From Valencia hispanica (lineage: Eukaryota > Chordata > Actinopteri > Cyprinodontiformes > Valenciidae): DNA of 64,000 nt. Of this stretch, positions 10,655-20,469 are shown piece by piece. The stretch lies in the NCBI GenBank assembly GCA_963556495.2, contig OY747700.1, forward strand, positions 4,387,001-4,451,000. Direction: 5' to 3'. The number at the start of each line of letters is the position of its first letter. The stretch's first letter is position 1. The notes beneath the pieces were generated by a model. The model had not been told where the DNA came from. It was given only the letters and a program-made list of their open reading frames with translations, and did not search any database. The position numbers were made by a program, and so were the translations under genes.

Positions 10655-10850
10655 TTTTGTTTTTAAAGGTTTTGTGCCCACAGTGGCCTTTATTTGACAG
10701 TGGACAGTACAGAAAGGGGACAGACGTCCAGCAAGGGTCCACAGGGACGGGAATCAAACCTAGGACAACCTCTTCGAGGGCTGAGGCCTCTGAACATACA
10801 TGGGGCGCTGTCTTAACCACTGTGCTGCACGATGCCCCAATTCTCGCCAA
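10655..10850 (-). mobile_element. tRNA-derived SINE-like element, copy 0
   Basis: On the minus strand the element starts with a tRNA-like head. It has an A-box-like cagtggttaag, a B-box-like ggtttgattcc, and then a body. It ends in a tcaaataaaggcc-type tail followed by an A-rich end near 10655. This is a very common layout for teleost SINE-like repeats. The head is degenerate, so this is a fossil element and not a tRNA gene. Confidence 0.55.
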
Positions 10851-11006
10851 CTATGGGATTTTCTACTAGTCATGCAGCTGGCATGTTCTTGTTGGTCCTT
10901 CCCAGTCTGCAGAGGGGGTGCACACCTGAAGTTATCATAAAACTGAGTCTTCACACAATACTTCTCCATAGACATATAGAAAAAGAAATGATAACTGAAT
11001 GATATT

Positions 11007-11192
11007 ACTAAGTTTCCTTGGCCGACCGCTGCGTCTATGATCCTCAATGTTGTCCATTTCTTTGTGCTTCTTCAAAACAGCTTGAACAGCACATCTAGAA
11101 ACCCCAGTCTGCTCTGAAATCTTTGTCTGGGAAAGACCTTGCTGATCCAGTATAATTATCTTGGGTATTGTTGCTGAGCTCAATCTTTCCAT
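11007..11192 (-). pseudogene. Tc1/mariner transposase N-terminal fragment, copy 0
   Basis: The minus strand encodes 62 residues with the start of a Tc1-like DNA-binding domain. A helix-turn-helix reads GLSQTKISEQTGVSRCAVQ, then KKHKEMDNIEDHRRSGRPRK, which contains the GRPR AT-hook-like motif that links the two HTH subdomains. The catalytic DDE part is missing and no inverted repeats are visible. It is a truncated relic. Confidence 0.8.
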
Positions 11193-12699
11193 AAAATGAA
11201 ACTATCTTCAATAACTTCACCTTAGTAGCAGAGTTTGGCTGTTCCTAGGGATGGGCAATAAATTGATTTTATCGATTAAATAAATTGATAAAAATAAACA
11301 ATGAAACTTATTTTTGAAAGCATTCTTTGTTTACAGCAGTTTTTTGAGTTTTTTTGAGTTTTTTTAGCAATTAAACAGAGATAAGAATGTGGATTTGATC
11401 TATTTGTTACATGTGTTGCCAATAAATGATGTTATTTAGTCCAGTCTGAAGGATCCCAAGGACCCAAACTTTTACTCCACCCAGGATCCAACATTGGAAA
11501 CCACTGGAGGGGTAGGAAAAAAACCTGTAATATATAATCTAATATATTTTTAGGAACTATCTAAATTTTAGAACAGGGTTTAGGTTTGAAAAATAGTATT
11601 CTGGGTTGTCTTTATGTTTAGGCTACCTTGTTTTGAGTCAAACTGCAAAACAAAGATGTGTGCAAATGCTTACTGCTCTTTACTGCACATTTATCCCTCA
11701 TCAAGTCTAATTTAATGCTTTTTCACTGGACTTACACCATACATTATCATAAAACGAGGCAAAGCAACCAATGTGGACAAAACAAAACAGTTCGAATGTG
11801 TTATTGTTTAATTTTTAGGTGTTGAAGTAAATTCACTGTTAGCTACGCGTTTTTTAAGGTCGTGATGTCTGAGCATGCGCGAGATGAAAGCAGACAAACC
11901 CAGCGCCGTAAAAAGACTCGGGACTTATTTATCGTTAGCTCACCAACTTAAAAACAGGACATATTTGAGGATAACTGGACGATTCTGTGAGTTTTTATAT
12001 TATATTTATCTTATATGAGTGATTAATGTAGTCTAAACTACAGCCACCGTGTTTAGCTGATAAATAATTAGAGTTAAAAACTAGATTAAAGTTTTGTTTC
12101 CTGCTAACGCGCCACAAGGTAGGTTACCATTTTTTTAACAAACGCCATTTACAGAAGTTTCTTAGCTTGATGCCTTTTGACGGTTTAACGTTATTCTCTA
12201 CTATAGTCTGTCTTGTTATTGTTTTTTAGGTAATTTATGTGAAATGTGGGCGGAATGAAAAGTTTGGATTTTCTGACTCGTGGCGTCGGGAGGTCGGTGT
12301 GGTGCCACGCGGGCCTCCGTAGTTTCACGACAACTTTAGGGTATTTGTTCATATTTACAATGTGTGTTTTATTTCTTTAACTGCTAAAATAAACTAAAAA
12401 AGCCGAGAATCTTATCTTGTATTGTTTACGTGTAAATTACCGCCCCTAAACTCAATAATGTTTAGTTTGTGCAGAACATGCCAAAGCTGCAGTAACGCTT
12501 AATATCCACTAGAGACCGCTGTAGACTCTGTGTATAGAGTTAAACTCGTGAACAGCTTCATTAATTTCAACCGTACAGCTTTATTCAGTGTAATTGAATG
12601 TAAATACAATTACTTTTACACACATGTATAACAATTAAGTTAACATTTAAACTTCTATGTTAAATGCGTAACTCTTAAAACCTGTTTTAGTTTGCAAAC
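11193..12699. other. Region upstream of U2; a CpG-containing block at about 11850-12350
   Basis: The left part is AT-rich with two exact gagttttttt repeats near 11345-11367. The right part has scattered CpGs (gcatgcgcgag, cgtggcgtcgggagg, gccacgcgggcc), which could mark a promoter or first exon of an unannotated transcript. No open frame with splice support was found. Equivalents are 30767-32272 and 50099-51604. Confidence 0.3.
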
Positions 12700-12943
12700 A
12701 TCCTATTGGAGCGAAGCGTACCACGTGACCGGAAATAAACAAAGCGGCTTGTTTTTCTTACTTTTCGTCCGATTTGGCTTCATTTATCTTTATTTTCCAC
12801 TGCAACACAACATCAGTGAAATGCAATCAATATTTTAGATTTTCCCTGCTTGTTTTATGGGAGATTAACATATTAAAGTGTCGGAACCGTGAGTTAAAAC
12901 GAGGTCTGTCAGAATGACGTGGTTTCCTCCGACAGTTTGCGTC
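12700..12943 (+). promoter_or_regulatory. Putative U2 snRNA promoter, copy 0
   Basis: Vertebrate U2 genes use a proximal sequence element near -55 and a distal element near -200 to -250. Here a PSE-like match with a gagttaaaac core ends at 12900, about 44 bases upstream of U2. A dense motif cluster at 12705-12734 (ATTGG, CACGTG, CCGGAA) lies at about -210 to -240, where a distal enhancer would be. Copy 0 differs from the other two copies at three bases between here and U2. The motif matches are by eye and imperfect. Confidence 0.45.
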
Positions 12944-13134
12944 ATCGCTTCTCGGCCTTTTGGCTAAGATCAAGTGTAGTATCTGTTCTTATCAGTTTAA
13001 TATCTGATACGTCCCCTACCCGGGGACCATATATTAAATTGATTTTTGGAACAGGGAGATGGAATAGGGGCTTGCTCCGTCCACTCCACGCATCGACCTG
13101 GTATTGCAGTACCTCCAGGAACGGTGCACCTCCC
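12944..13134 (+). ncRNA. U2 spliceosomal snRNA gene, copy 0
   Basis: The sequence begins atcgcttctcggccttttgg and carries every U2 landmark. The branch-point-pairing GTAGTA lies in the 5' region, with stem-loop II ahead of the Sm-binding site GATTTTTGG. The conserved 3' half contains gcatcgacctgg and ends near ggtgcacctccc. About 190 nt is the expected length. U2 base-pairs with the intron branch point in the spliceosome. I see no disabling change, so this is probably a functional gene; the exact 3' end is uncertain by a few bases. Confidence 0.95.
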
Positions 13135-14111
13135 CCATCATGTTCAACGATAACATGGAGATAAGAGCTGATTAAAGATGGCAGAATTATGTGTATGTAA
13201 ATATGTGGAGTTAAACATGTATGTAGTAATCTGACAGATTTTAAGATCAATTGATATTAATAGGATTATGTTATGTTTACTGTATTTGTTCTTTAGTGAT
13301 ACAGGATTTAGATTTGGACTCTTTGTGTAGCACTGATAGAATCTGTTGCATGCAGTTATTTAAAGTGTGTTTATTGCTCAAATTCTCATAAACGTTTTAA
13401 TTTTTTACTAAATATATTTTTACAAAGTGTGTGGACGAGCATGTTGCTACTTAGTTGTCATTTATGCCCTTATTACTAGTATAATTTGGCTGCAAAAACA
13501 CTGGTACACCAATTGTTTCTCATAATCATCCTGTCTTTTATCTCTCCAGTCTTTAGGGGTTATCAGTTATTATTTGTAATTGATACGATATTTTTTAATG
13601 TTCTTAATTTCTTTCGTTTCCAGGTTTATTACACTACAGTTCAAAGATGGGTGTAATTCCACCTCTTGGTCAGCAGGTGGCAGCGACAAGCGGAATCTGA
13701 AAATCAACCTACAGGAAGTGGATGTGCTGTAAGTTTTCTTTTTTTATTGCAGTTTCTACTGAAATTAATTGTATCACCATTTTAAATGGTTTGAAGTTTA
13801 GCAAATAAGTTTTAAACACAACTAATCTTTTGAATGGTGTTTAAAATGCATGAGCTGGTCGAGTGGACAGGAGTGAAGGTTCTTTATGTGTGACTTGTAT
13901 TGAGTTGTTTATAATTTTATTTTCTTCCTTTTATCTGTGTTTTTTATATTGTGTCTGCATGTGTGTGTAAGGTGGACACTGAGCCCTGTCCAAGACAAAT
14001 TTCTGTAACCTCTGGGTGGCAGACAAATAAGATTTCTATTTTTATTCTACTGTATTTAGAAAAATGAAGCTGTGAAGGATTTTAAAAGCTTTTTTCCTTC
14101 TTCATCCTCAG
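13135..14111 (+). other. Unit junction region with a possible small exon (13624-13728)
   Basis: A 105-bp stretch, 13624-13728, has a good acceptor (tttccag) and donor (gtaagt). It is open in one phase (FITLQFKDGCNSTS...), but 35 codons can be open by chance, so it may be non-coding. The array junction falls 50 bases further on at 13777/13778. The rest up to SRCR exon C1 has no recognised feature. Copies of the possible exon are at 33197-33301 and 52529-52633. Confidence 0.35.
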
Positions 14112-14796
14112 ACTCAGTCAGGCTGGTTGATGGGACCAACCGGTGCTCAGGCAGACTGGAGGTGAAGACCAACCAGTCGTGGTCCTCGGTGTGTGAAGAA
14201 GACTTTGACCTGCAGGATGCAGAGGTGGTCTGCAGGGAGATTGACTGTGGGCCTCCTTCAGTCCTCCAGGGGGCGCTCTATGGAGAAGCAGAGGCTCCAG
14301 TGTGGAGCAGAGAGTTCCTGTGTGAAGGCAGTGAGTCTGCTCTGCTGGACTGTAGCAGCAGGAAGAGTTCAGTTAGAAACAGCTGCTCACCTGGTCAAGC
14401 TGTTGGACTCACCTGTTCAGGTAGAGGAGGATCTGCAGACCTGGTTCTGTTCACTGCTTCACTTCCTTCATTAATGACCTCTCTGTCTCTGCTCACATCA
14501 AGGCTCCTTCAGGTTGGTGGGAGAGGCCAGCCGATGTGCCGGGACACTGGAGATGATCCATCAGAGACAGTGGAGACCAGTGGATGTCAGTAGGAGTGCC
14601 TGGAAAAAGAAGTTTTCTGCTGCAGTTTGTGCTGAACTGGACTGTGGTGCTGCTGTTTCAACAAGAAGGTCAAAGGAACCTTCAGAGAGACCAGTACGGT
14701 GGATCCAGGATTCTTGTTTCCAGTCAGTAGCTGCATTAAAGGACTGTGTACCTGATGATATAAACAGTGATGAGAGCCTTGAGATAATCTGCTCAG
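14112..14796 (+). CDS. SRCR receptor, exon pair C (14112-14420 and 14503-14796), copy I
   Basis: The first SRCR pair of the unit. C1 encodes an eight-cysteine SRCR domain with an NQS glycosylation site. C2 encodes the six-cysteine degenerate SRCR and uses an AAG acceptor (atcaag at 14497-14502), as B2 does. Flanking intron sequence upstream (tttagaaaaa to the acceptor) matches that of pair A, showing pair-level duplication inside the gene. In phase it would splice on to pair A at 21669, across the P2X7-C exon and LINE. No signal-peptide exon is visible between the unit start and C1. Confidence 0.85.
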
Positions 14797-15206
14797 GTAA
14801 CTCTGAACATTCTGATATTTAGTTGTTTTAAAATGTTGCTTCCATCAGGTTCCAAATGTGTGCAGAGAAGCCATCACCTTTAACCAAGAACCTGGAAACC
14901 TTGAGAAGAGGCGGAGCTTAGAAATTGGTCTAAATATCAAAGTAAAGGTCTCAGTTTTACCACACCCACACAGATGAACAAAAACTCTCTATTTTAATGT
15001 ACTTTTTTATCTCGGGGTCTCCCTACAGTTGGGAAAAAGGGTATTGTTTTCTACTACTGTCGTAAAATCTGGTATGGTTACACCAGGGGATTCACGTGCA
15101 TTGACAAGCGATACCCTCTAACATTACAGATTTTCACGTCTTGGTCAGCCTTCGTTCCTTGTCAAATGTCTTCATCCCAGGTACATTTTCTATATTTCAG
15201 CATGTC
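14797..15206. other. Intron after SRCR pair C
   Basis: About 150 bp of paralogous flank, then sequence with no recognised feature. The equivalent is 34370-34779. Confidence 0.35.
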
Positions 15207-15410
15207 ATATGTACAGCGGCATAGAGCTGTCAGACATATAATAAAGAAATTAGACCGTATCACGTTGTGATAGTAATAATGTGATAGTTTATTGTAAAAA
15301 CGTGAAACTATCAAACTCCACGTTGTTTTTACAATATACTATCATGTTATAACTTGATACGGTCTAATTTCTTTTTTATATGGCTGACAGCTTTAGGCCG
15401 GCGTACATAT
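15207..15410. mobile_element. 204-bp foldback (MITE-like) element, copy I
   Basis: A long imperfect inverted repeat from atatgtac at 15207 to gtacatat at 15410. Both arms carry agctgtcag, then atataa(t/a)aaagaaatt, then agaccgtatca. The centre holds a second inverted pair, aactatca / tgatagttt. It would form an extended hairpin with few mismatches. There is no internal ORF. It is probably a non-autonomous DNA transposon; a target-site duplication is not obvious. Confidence 0.65.
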
Positions 15411-16330
15411 TAATAAAATGTTTTCTTTTTTTTCTTCAAACGCCAAAAGATCGTGTAGCTCACGTTTACAAGCCAGCGTTATTATAGCAGCCTTTTGGCT
15501 ACTGATTTACATAATGGATAAGCTAATTAGATTCAGGTTATTGTGGTAGGTAGCCTAATAGCCAAAATCGTCAATATTATAATATCAAGCTACCATAGCT
15601 GAATCTGTAAAGTTGAAAAATGGATTTGCATTATAACCTGAGGCAAGATTCTTTCACCAGAAAAGACTATCAGCCTGTAGTCATTAGGCTAGAAATTGTT
15701 GGAAGGTATTTTTCACTCTAATTTAAAGCCTTTCTTAAAGGAACAGACACCCATTTAATTTTATGACCAATAGGCTCTCTTGGGCTCTTGTTTCAACTTC
15801 CAGCATGCTCGTTCATTTCTGTAAAGAGGAGCAATAAGAAACAACAGACAACAGTTATAGATTTTAACAGCGAGACGTAGTTCGCCGGACACAGTTCTCC
15901 TTAACTGAGCGCCGTTCTGCGTCAGCTCACAGTTTTTATTGAAATACGAGTTGCATGAAACCCCTCCCACATCGATCTTTGTTCACAGAATAATTATCAA
16001 AGCTTCTTCACATAAGGCAACGTGTGATGTACTACATTCTTCTTGATTGTTTACTGTTTCCACATGCACTACAGAATTAAACCCCCATACAACATTTACT
16101 GAATTTTTATCTCATCAGTAGCCTAAAATATGACTTTGTCTGTCTAATCACGTATTATTTTCTTGCAAGAATGTAGCCCCTACAACTTGTACACACTGTT
16201 TAGACATAGGCTTATTTCTGACTTTCTTTTATGTCCTAAAAAAAGGGGGCTTCGTCCTAAAACACTACTCCAACATTAGGCTATACAAAGTTTACACTTG
16301 TCCCACAAGACTTCTCTCTTTTTTTATCAG
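15411..16330. other. Intron/flank upstream of the P2X7-C exon
   Basis: No gene is recognised. The 3' end (16310-16330) is the pyrimidine-rich acceptor of the next exon. The open frame that seems to begin at 16298 starts at a TTG and is intronic there. The equivalent is 34984-35903. Confidence 0.4.
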
Positions 16331-17089
16331 GAATCTGTTGTTCCAGAGCATATCCCTACCTCTGCTTCATCGGATTTTGAGCCCACACATAGTACATCTG
16401 GGAGAGGCAGAGCCAGAGAGAGGGGGGCAGGTAGAGGAGAGGGGAGGGGGAGAGGTAGAGGGAGGGGTAGGAGACAAGAGGACATGGACGCTGTGAGCCA
16501 GCAGAGGATTCAGAGTTTGCAGGATCAACATGATGTGGACATGCAGGCCAGAATCCAGGCATTGGACCCTCAGCAAAGGGATGCACTCCTCCAGAGGGTC
16601 ATGACAAGACTCCCTGGCTGGATGTTTGATGTGTTGGCCTTGCTGGAGGATTCTGAACAGCCGAGAGTCCCTGATGGTGGTGTTCTCCAGTGGTGCACCT
16701 GTTCCAACTGCAGGGAAATTAACACTGACCTAGAGAGACTCTGCTGCGGGCAAATGCCAGACCCCTGCGTCAGTAACATGGCCCATATGCGCCTGTATAT
16801 ACTGGACGAAAGGGGGTTACGGTTGGCTCGGGCAGCCTGGAACGACATATTTGCTTTTGAAGATAACCAGGAGCCAGGGGTAGAGCAAAGGCAAAATAGA
16901 CACGCAGCCTATCGCCAGTTTGTGCTCTGGCAGCACTGTTGCCTTGGGGAGGGCAACAGAGTAGTCATCCCTAGTTGCTGTGTGTGGCGAATCAGACACT
17001 TTTCCAGACCCAAGGGCACACTATACAGGTTTCAGGGTTCGCTGGCTAATGTAAAAAATAATAATACGAACCATAGAGTTTTGCTGTAA
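16331..17089 (+). CDS. P2X7-type C-terminal (ballast) domain protein, last exon, copy I
   Basis: An exon of 252 codons plus TAA with a clear acceptor (tttttatcag). Residues about 1-23 are a Ser/Thr/Pro-rich linker; about 24-49 are an Arg-Gly-rich stretch (polypurine DNA). About 52-110 look helical, and about 118-240 match the cytosolic ballast domain of the P2X7 receptor. The landmarks are WCTCSNC, the CC of LERLCC, FAFEDNQEPG, HAAYRQFVLWQH and VVIPSCCVWRIR. In mammalian P2X7 these cysteines bind zinc. There is no channel part (no transmembrane segments), so this belongs to the teleost group of stand-alone P2X7-C proteins, often predicted as P2X7-like. Upstream exon(s) were not found. It lies in the long intron between SRCR pairs C and A, on the same strand. 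Confidence 0.82.
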   Translation, partial: ESVVPEHIPTSASSDFEPTHSTSGRGRARERGAGRGEGRGRGRGRGRRQEDMDAVSQQRIQSLQDQHDVDMQARIQALDPQQRDALLQRVMTRLPGWMFDVLALLEDSEQPRVPDGGVLQWCTCSNCREINTDLERLCCGQMPDPCVSNMAHMRLYILDERGLRLARAAWNDIFAFEDNQEPGVEQRQNRHAAYRQFVLWQHCCLGEGNRVVIPSCCVWRIRHFSRPKGTLYRFQGSLANVKNNNTNHRVLL

Positions 17090-17323
17090 ATTGTTTGTTG
17101 TATTTATTCTTTTCACTTGTTTCAAAATAAATAGAGAAGTTTTTGCAAAACAGGACAAACGTTTACTTTCAGACCTTTACAAGTATTTGCACACACACAC
17201 CTATACACACACACACACACAGAAAGAGAGCATTAACTTTGGGGAACAGCTTCACACAAGTCCGTATTGCTACCCATATTAGGACTTTAAATTGACTTCC
17301 ATTCATTTTAATAGCTACATTTA
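17090..17323. repeat. (CA)n microsatellite and 3' flank of the P2X7-C gene, copy I
   Basis: AATAAA at 17127-17132 could be the poly(A) signal. A broken CA run lies at about 17191-17221. The equivalent is 36663-36896. Confidence 0.5.
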
Positions 17324-17426
17324 TGCCTAACCCAAACCCTTACCCTAACCATTACCAGTTATTGCCTAACCCTAACCTTAACCAAAACATAATTCACACC
17401 ATACCTCTAAACCTAACCCCTAACCC
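17324..17426. repeat. Degenerate telomere-like (CCTAACCC) tract, copy I
   Basis: Repeated cctaaccc / ccttaccctaacc units with frequent interruptions. Flanking motifs (attaggac, ggtccta, a gcaatacaag element followed by another CA run at 17541-17551) look like a common fish interspersed repeat that carries the tract. It is not a true chromosome end. Confidence 0.6.
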
Positions 17427-17606
17427 AAAAAAAGGGGGTCCACCATATTAGGACCGGGCTTTGGTCCCTACAAGGTCCATCAGTCTTCAGAAGGTGAATA
17501 TGCCAGAAAAGGTCCTAAATAGGATAGCAATACAAGAACACACACACACACTTACCCGGAGAATCCATTCTGCCATCACCTAATGAAAAGACAAGACAAA
17601 ACAAAA

Positions 17607-19290
17607 CATCCATCCATCCATCCAACCATCCATTTTCTTCCACTTATCCAGGGTCGGGTCGCGGGTGCAGCAGCTTAAGCAAAGAGACCCAGACTTCCCT
17701 CTCCCCAGCCACTTGGGCCAGCTCCTCGGGAGGAATCTCAAGGCGTTCTCAGGCCAGCCGAGAAACATAGTCCCTCCGGCGTGTCATGGGTCTTCCCCTG
17801 GGCCTCCTCCCGGTGGGACGTGCCCGAAACACCTCACCAGGGAGGCGTCCAGGAGGCATCCTGACCAGATGCCTGAGCCACCTCAACTGACTCCTCTCGA
17901 TGTGGAGAAGCAGCGGCTCTACTCTGAGCCCCCTCCGGATGACTGAGCTTCTCACCCTATCTCTAAGGGAGAGCCCAGACACTCTGCGGAGGAAACTCAT
18001 TTCAGCCGCTTGTATCCATGATCTTGTTCTTTCGGTCACCACCCAGAGTTTGTGACCATAGATGAGGGTAGGAACGTATATCGACCGGTAAATCGAGAGC
18101 TTTGCCTGTCGGCTCAGCTCTCTCTTTACCACGAAAGACTGGTACAGCGCCCGCATAACTGCAGACGCCCTACCAATCCGTCTATGGATCTCCCGCTCCT
18201 TTTTTCCCTCATTCGTGAACAAGACCCCCAGATACTTAAACTCCACTTGGGGAACGGGCCTCAGCCCCGACCCGGAGAAGGCACCCCACCCTTTTCCAGC
18301 TCAAGACCATGGCCTCGGATTTGGAGGTGCTGATTCTCATCCCAGCCGCTTCACACTCGGCTGCGAACCGCTCCAGCAAAAGCTGTAGAGCACGTTCCGA
18401 TGAAGCCAACAGGACCACGTATTCTGCAAATAGCAGAGACCCGATCCTGAGGCCACCAAAACGTATTCCCTCAACACCCTGGCTGCGCCTACAAATCCCG
18501 TCCATAAAAGTTATGAACAGGATCGGTGACAAAGGGCAACCTTGGCAGAGTCCAACTCTTACCGGAAACAAGCCCGACTTACTGCCGGCAATGCGAACCA
18601 AACTCTGGCACCAGTCGTACAGGGACCTAACAGCCCGTATCAAGGGGCCTGGTACCCCATACTCCCGGAGTACCCCCCACAGTGCTCCCCGAGGGACAAG
18701 GCCGAATGCCTTCTCCAAGTCCACAAAACACATGTAGACCGGTTGGGCAAACTCCCACGCACCCTCCAGGACCCTGCTGAGGGTGTAGAGCTGGTCCAGG
18801 GTTCCACGGTCAGGACGAAAACCGCATTGTTCCTCCTGGATCCGAGGTTCAACTATCCATTGGACCCTCCTCTCCAGAACCCCTCAATAGACCTTACCAG
18901 GGAGGCTCAGAAGTGTGACATCCCTGTAGTTGGAACACACTCTGTGGTCCTCCTTTTTAAACGGGGGGACCACCACCCCGGTCTGCCAATCCAAGGGAAC
19001 TGCCCCCAATGTCCACGCAATATTGCAGAGCCGCTTTAACCAACACAGCCCCACAACATCCAGAGCCTTAAAGAAATATCATCCACCCCAGGAGCCTTGC
19101 CACCGAGGAGCTTTTTAATGACCTCGGTGACCTCGGCACCAGAGATTGGAGAGCCCGACCCAAAGTCCCCAAACCCTGCTTCCTGATTGGAAGGCATGCT
19201 GGTGGGATTGAGGAGGTCTTCGAAGTATTCCATCCATCGACCCAAAACGTCCCGTGTTGAGGTCCCCACCCTGCATCCCATACTTCAAAA
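17607..19290 (-). mobile_element. Rex3/RTE-like LINE remnant, copy I
   Basis: Reading on the minus strand: an APGVDDI region just upstream of RT, then reverse-transcriptase blocks (MCFVDLEKAF, GLCQGCPLSPILF), then the C-terminal part (EFKYLGVLFT, LSRQAKLSIYRSIYVPTLIYG, RRPRGRP). It ends in a (GGAT)n-type tail at the low-coordinate end, typical of fish Rex3/RTE elements. The frame is broken several times. The catalytic F/YADD motif reads FAEY (about 18411-18422), so the enzyme is dead. The 5' part of the element is missing. The clade assignment is from memory of the family. Confidence 0.8.
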
Positions 19291-19500
19291 GGAGCTGTGA
19301 ATTCCACTTCCAGAGAACATGTCCAAAGGGGCATATCTACAATTAAAAGTAAAATCCGTACAAAGCTGCAGCACCAACCCTGCATAAAAAGGCAAAAATA
19401 TGAACAGGTTTTAGATTTTTGGATAGTGGAAACTAACTACTAGTACAAGTACAACCCTACAAAATACTGATTGTGCATGAAATGAAGCTAGTGAACATAC

Positions 19501-20469
19501 CGTAGTTGAAGAAATGGAATATATTCCTCATCAGAGCTTTCTCCATCCTCACAGAATCTTGGGTCTGTCCAGCTCTCATCCATTTCAATACTGTACATAA
19601 ACACACATAAGTATAAGCGGGAAAGACATATCAATAACACAAAATGAAAAACGACTCATTAGACAGACTTGCATGCTGTTCCTTGGGTCATTTGCTGCAT
19701 CCTCATCCAGAGAGTCATGCTGCTCTTCTTCCTCTACAAGATCAAGAGATTGCATGCTGCAGACGGAGTAAAATAGAGGTACACAATAATAGTATAGATG
19801 AGTAGACATAGTGGGGAAAAGTAAATGTGGATGCAGCCCACATTAGTTCAAGCAAACTACATTCTATCACTGTCTCAGATAAACTAAGAAGGCACAGAGT
19901 GTTTCACTGTTGTTGGTGGCAGGCATCACTCGCCTAGAGTACTCAACACTCCTCAAACGGTTCCATTACAGTCGTGCAATTTGTCTGTGCCAGGAACAAA
20001 TAGCATGGGCCAGCAGGTGAATGGCACAAGAAGCAAATTAAGTTCTGTCAGAATCGGGTCTGCACAAGGGGTACTTCACACATTTCCTCTCAAGATTCAG
20101 TTAACTCTGGCTCACACAAAGGGGAACTTCACACCTTTAAACCTCCCCGTCCAGTTTAACTTTCCCCGTCCCTACTTTGCAAAGGAGACATGATGGCTAA
20201 GAGGGCAAGGGAGAGGGCATGCCTCGATACTTTGCCTGTGCTTTATTTTAACCAAGTGCAAACACTACTAGTATGTGAGTGTTGTGCAACAGTAAAAAAG
20301 TGTTGCAGGAAAGTGTGCAAGGGATACAAGACTGAAAACCAGAGGCTCACACCACCAATCTAAGGGCTATAGCCTTTGCTATAAAACTCACCTGGCCTCT
20401 AATATAGCCACTTCATCTTCCCTTGTGTCTTCTTCCAGTATTTGTACTCCGTCAATGGGAAATTCACCC
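19501..20469 (-). CDS. Acidic-protein gene, exons a (20392-20469), b (19673-19756), c (19501-19590), copy I array junction
   Basis: All three exons are visible here. Exon c (90 bp, acceptor tttatgtacag, donor gtatgt) encodes IEMDESWTDPRFCEDGES then SDEEYIPFLQLR. All three exons have the same phase pattern (one base in, two bases out) and join without a stop to an acidic peptide of about 84 residues. The b-c intron seems to use a GC-AG pair (gcaagt). No further exon on the minus strand was found; next in that direction comes the dead LINE. The protein is not recognised. The exons lie in the intron between SRCR pairs C and A, in the opposite orientation. Confidence 0.5.

Larger units (their letters stand above)
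1..13777. repeat. Copy 0 of the 19.5-kb tandem unit (3' part only)
   Basis: This is the right-hand part of a head-to-tail repeat. Every base lines up with 19574-33350 and with 38907-52682 at near-constant offsets (19573 and 38906, shifting by 1 nt at small indels near 7761 and 11729). By eye there are about 25 single-base differences from copy I. Position 1 is an arbitrary cut inside the unit; the true left edge of this copy is outside the window. It holds SRCR pairs A and B, the Ig and TM exons and a U2 gene. Confidence 0.97.

Noticed and set aside
10655..10850. A true tRNA gene on the minus strand
   Set aside because: A- and B-box-like words are present, but no cloverleaf can be drawn and a SINE body and tail follow.
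13131..13180. A U2 3' box just downstream of the snRNA
   Set aside because: Only a weak gttcaacgataac-like match was seen; not convincing enough to list as a feature.
15207..15410. A CRISPR-like or rRNA-like structure
   Set aside because: It is a single inverted repeat, not spaced direct repeats, in a clearly vertebrate sequence.
16298..16330. An N-terminal extension of the P2X7-C frame
   Set aside because: It begins at a TTG and consists of the pyrimidine tract and acceptor of an intron.
17324..17426. A chromosome-fusion scar
   Set aside because: The tract is short, degenerate, in a repeat context, and copied with the unit.
17665..19118. Plus-strand open frames across the LINE
   Set aside because: These are antisense shadows of the minus-strand reverse-transcriptase remnant.
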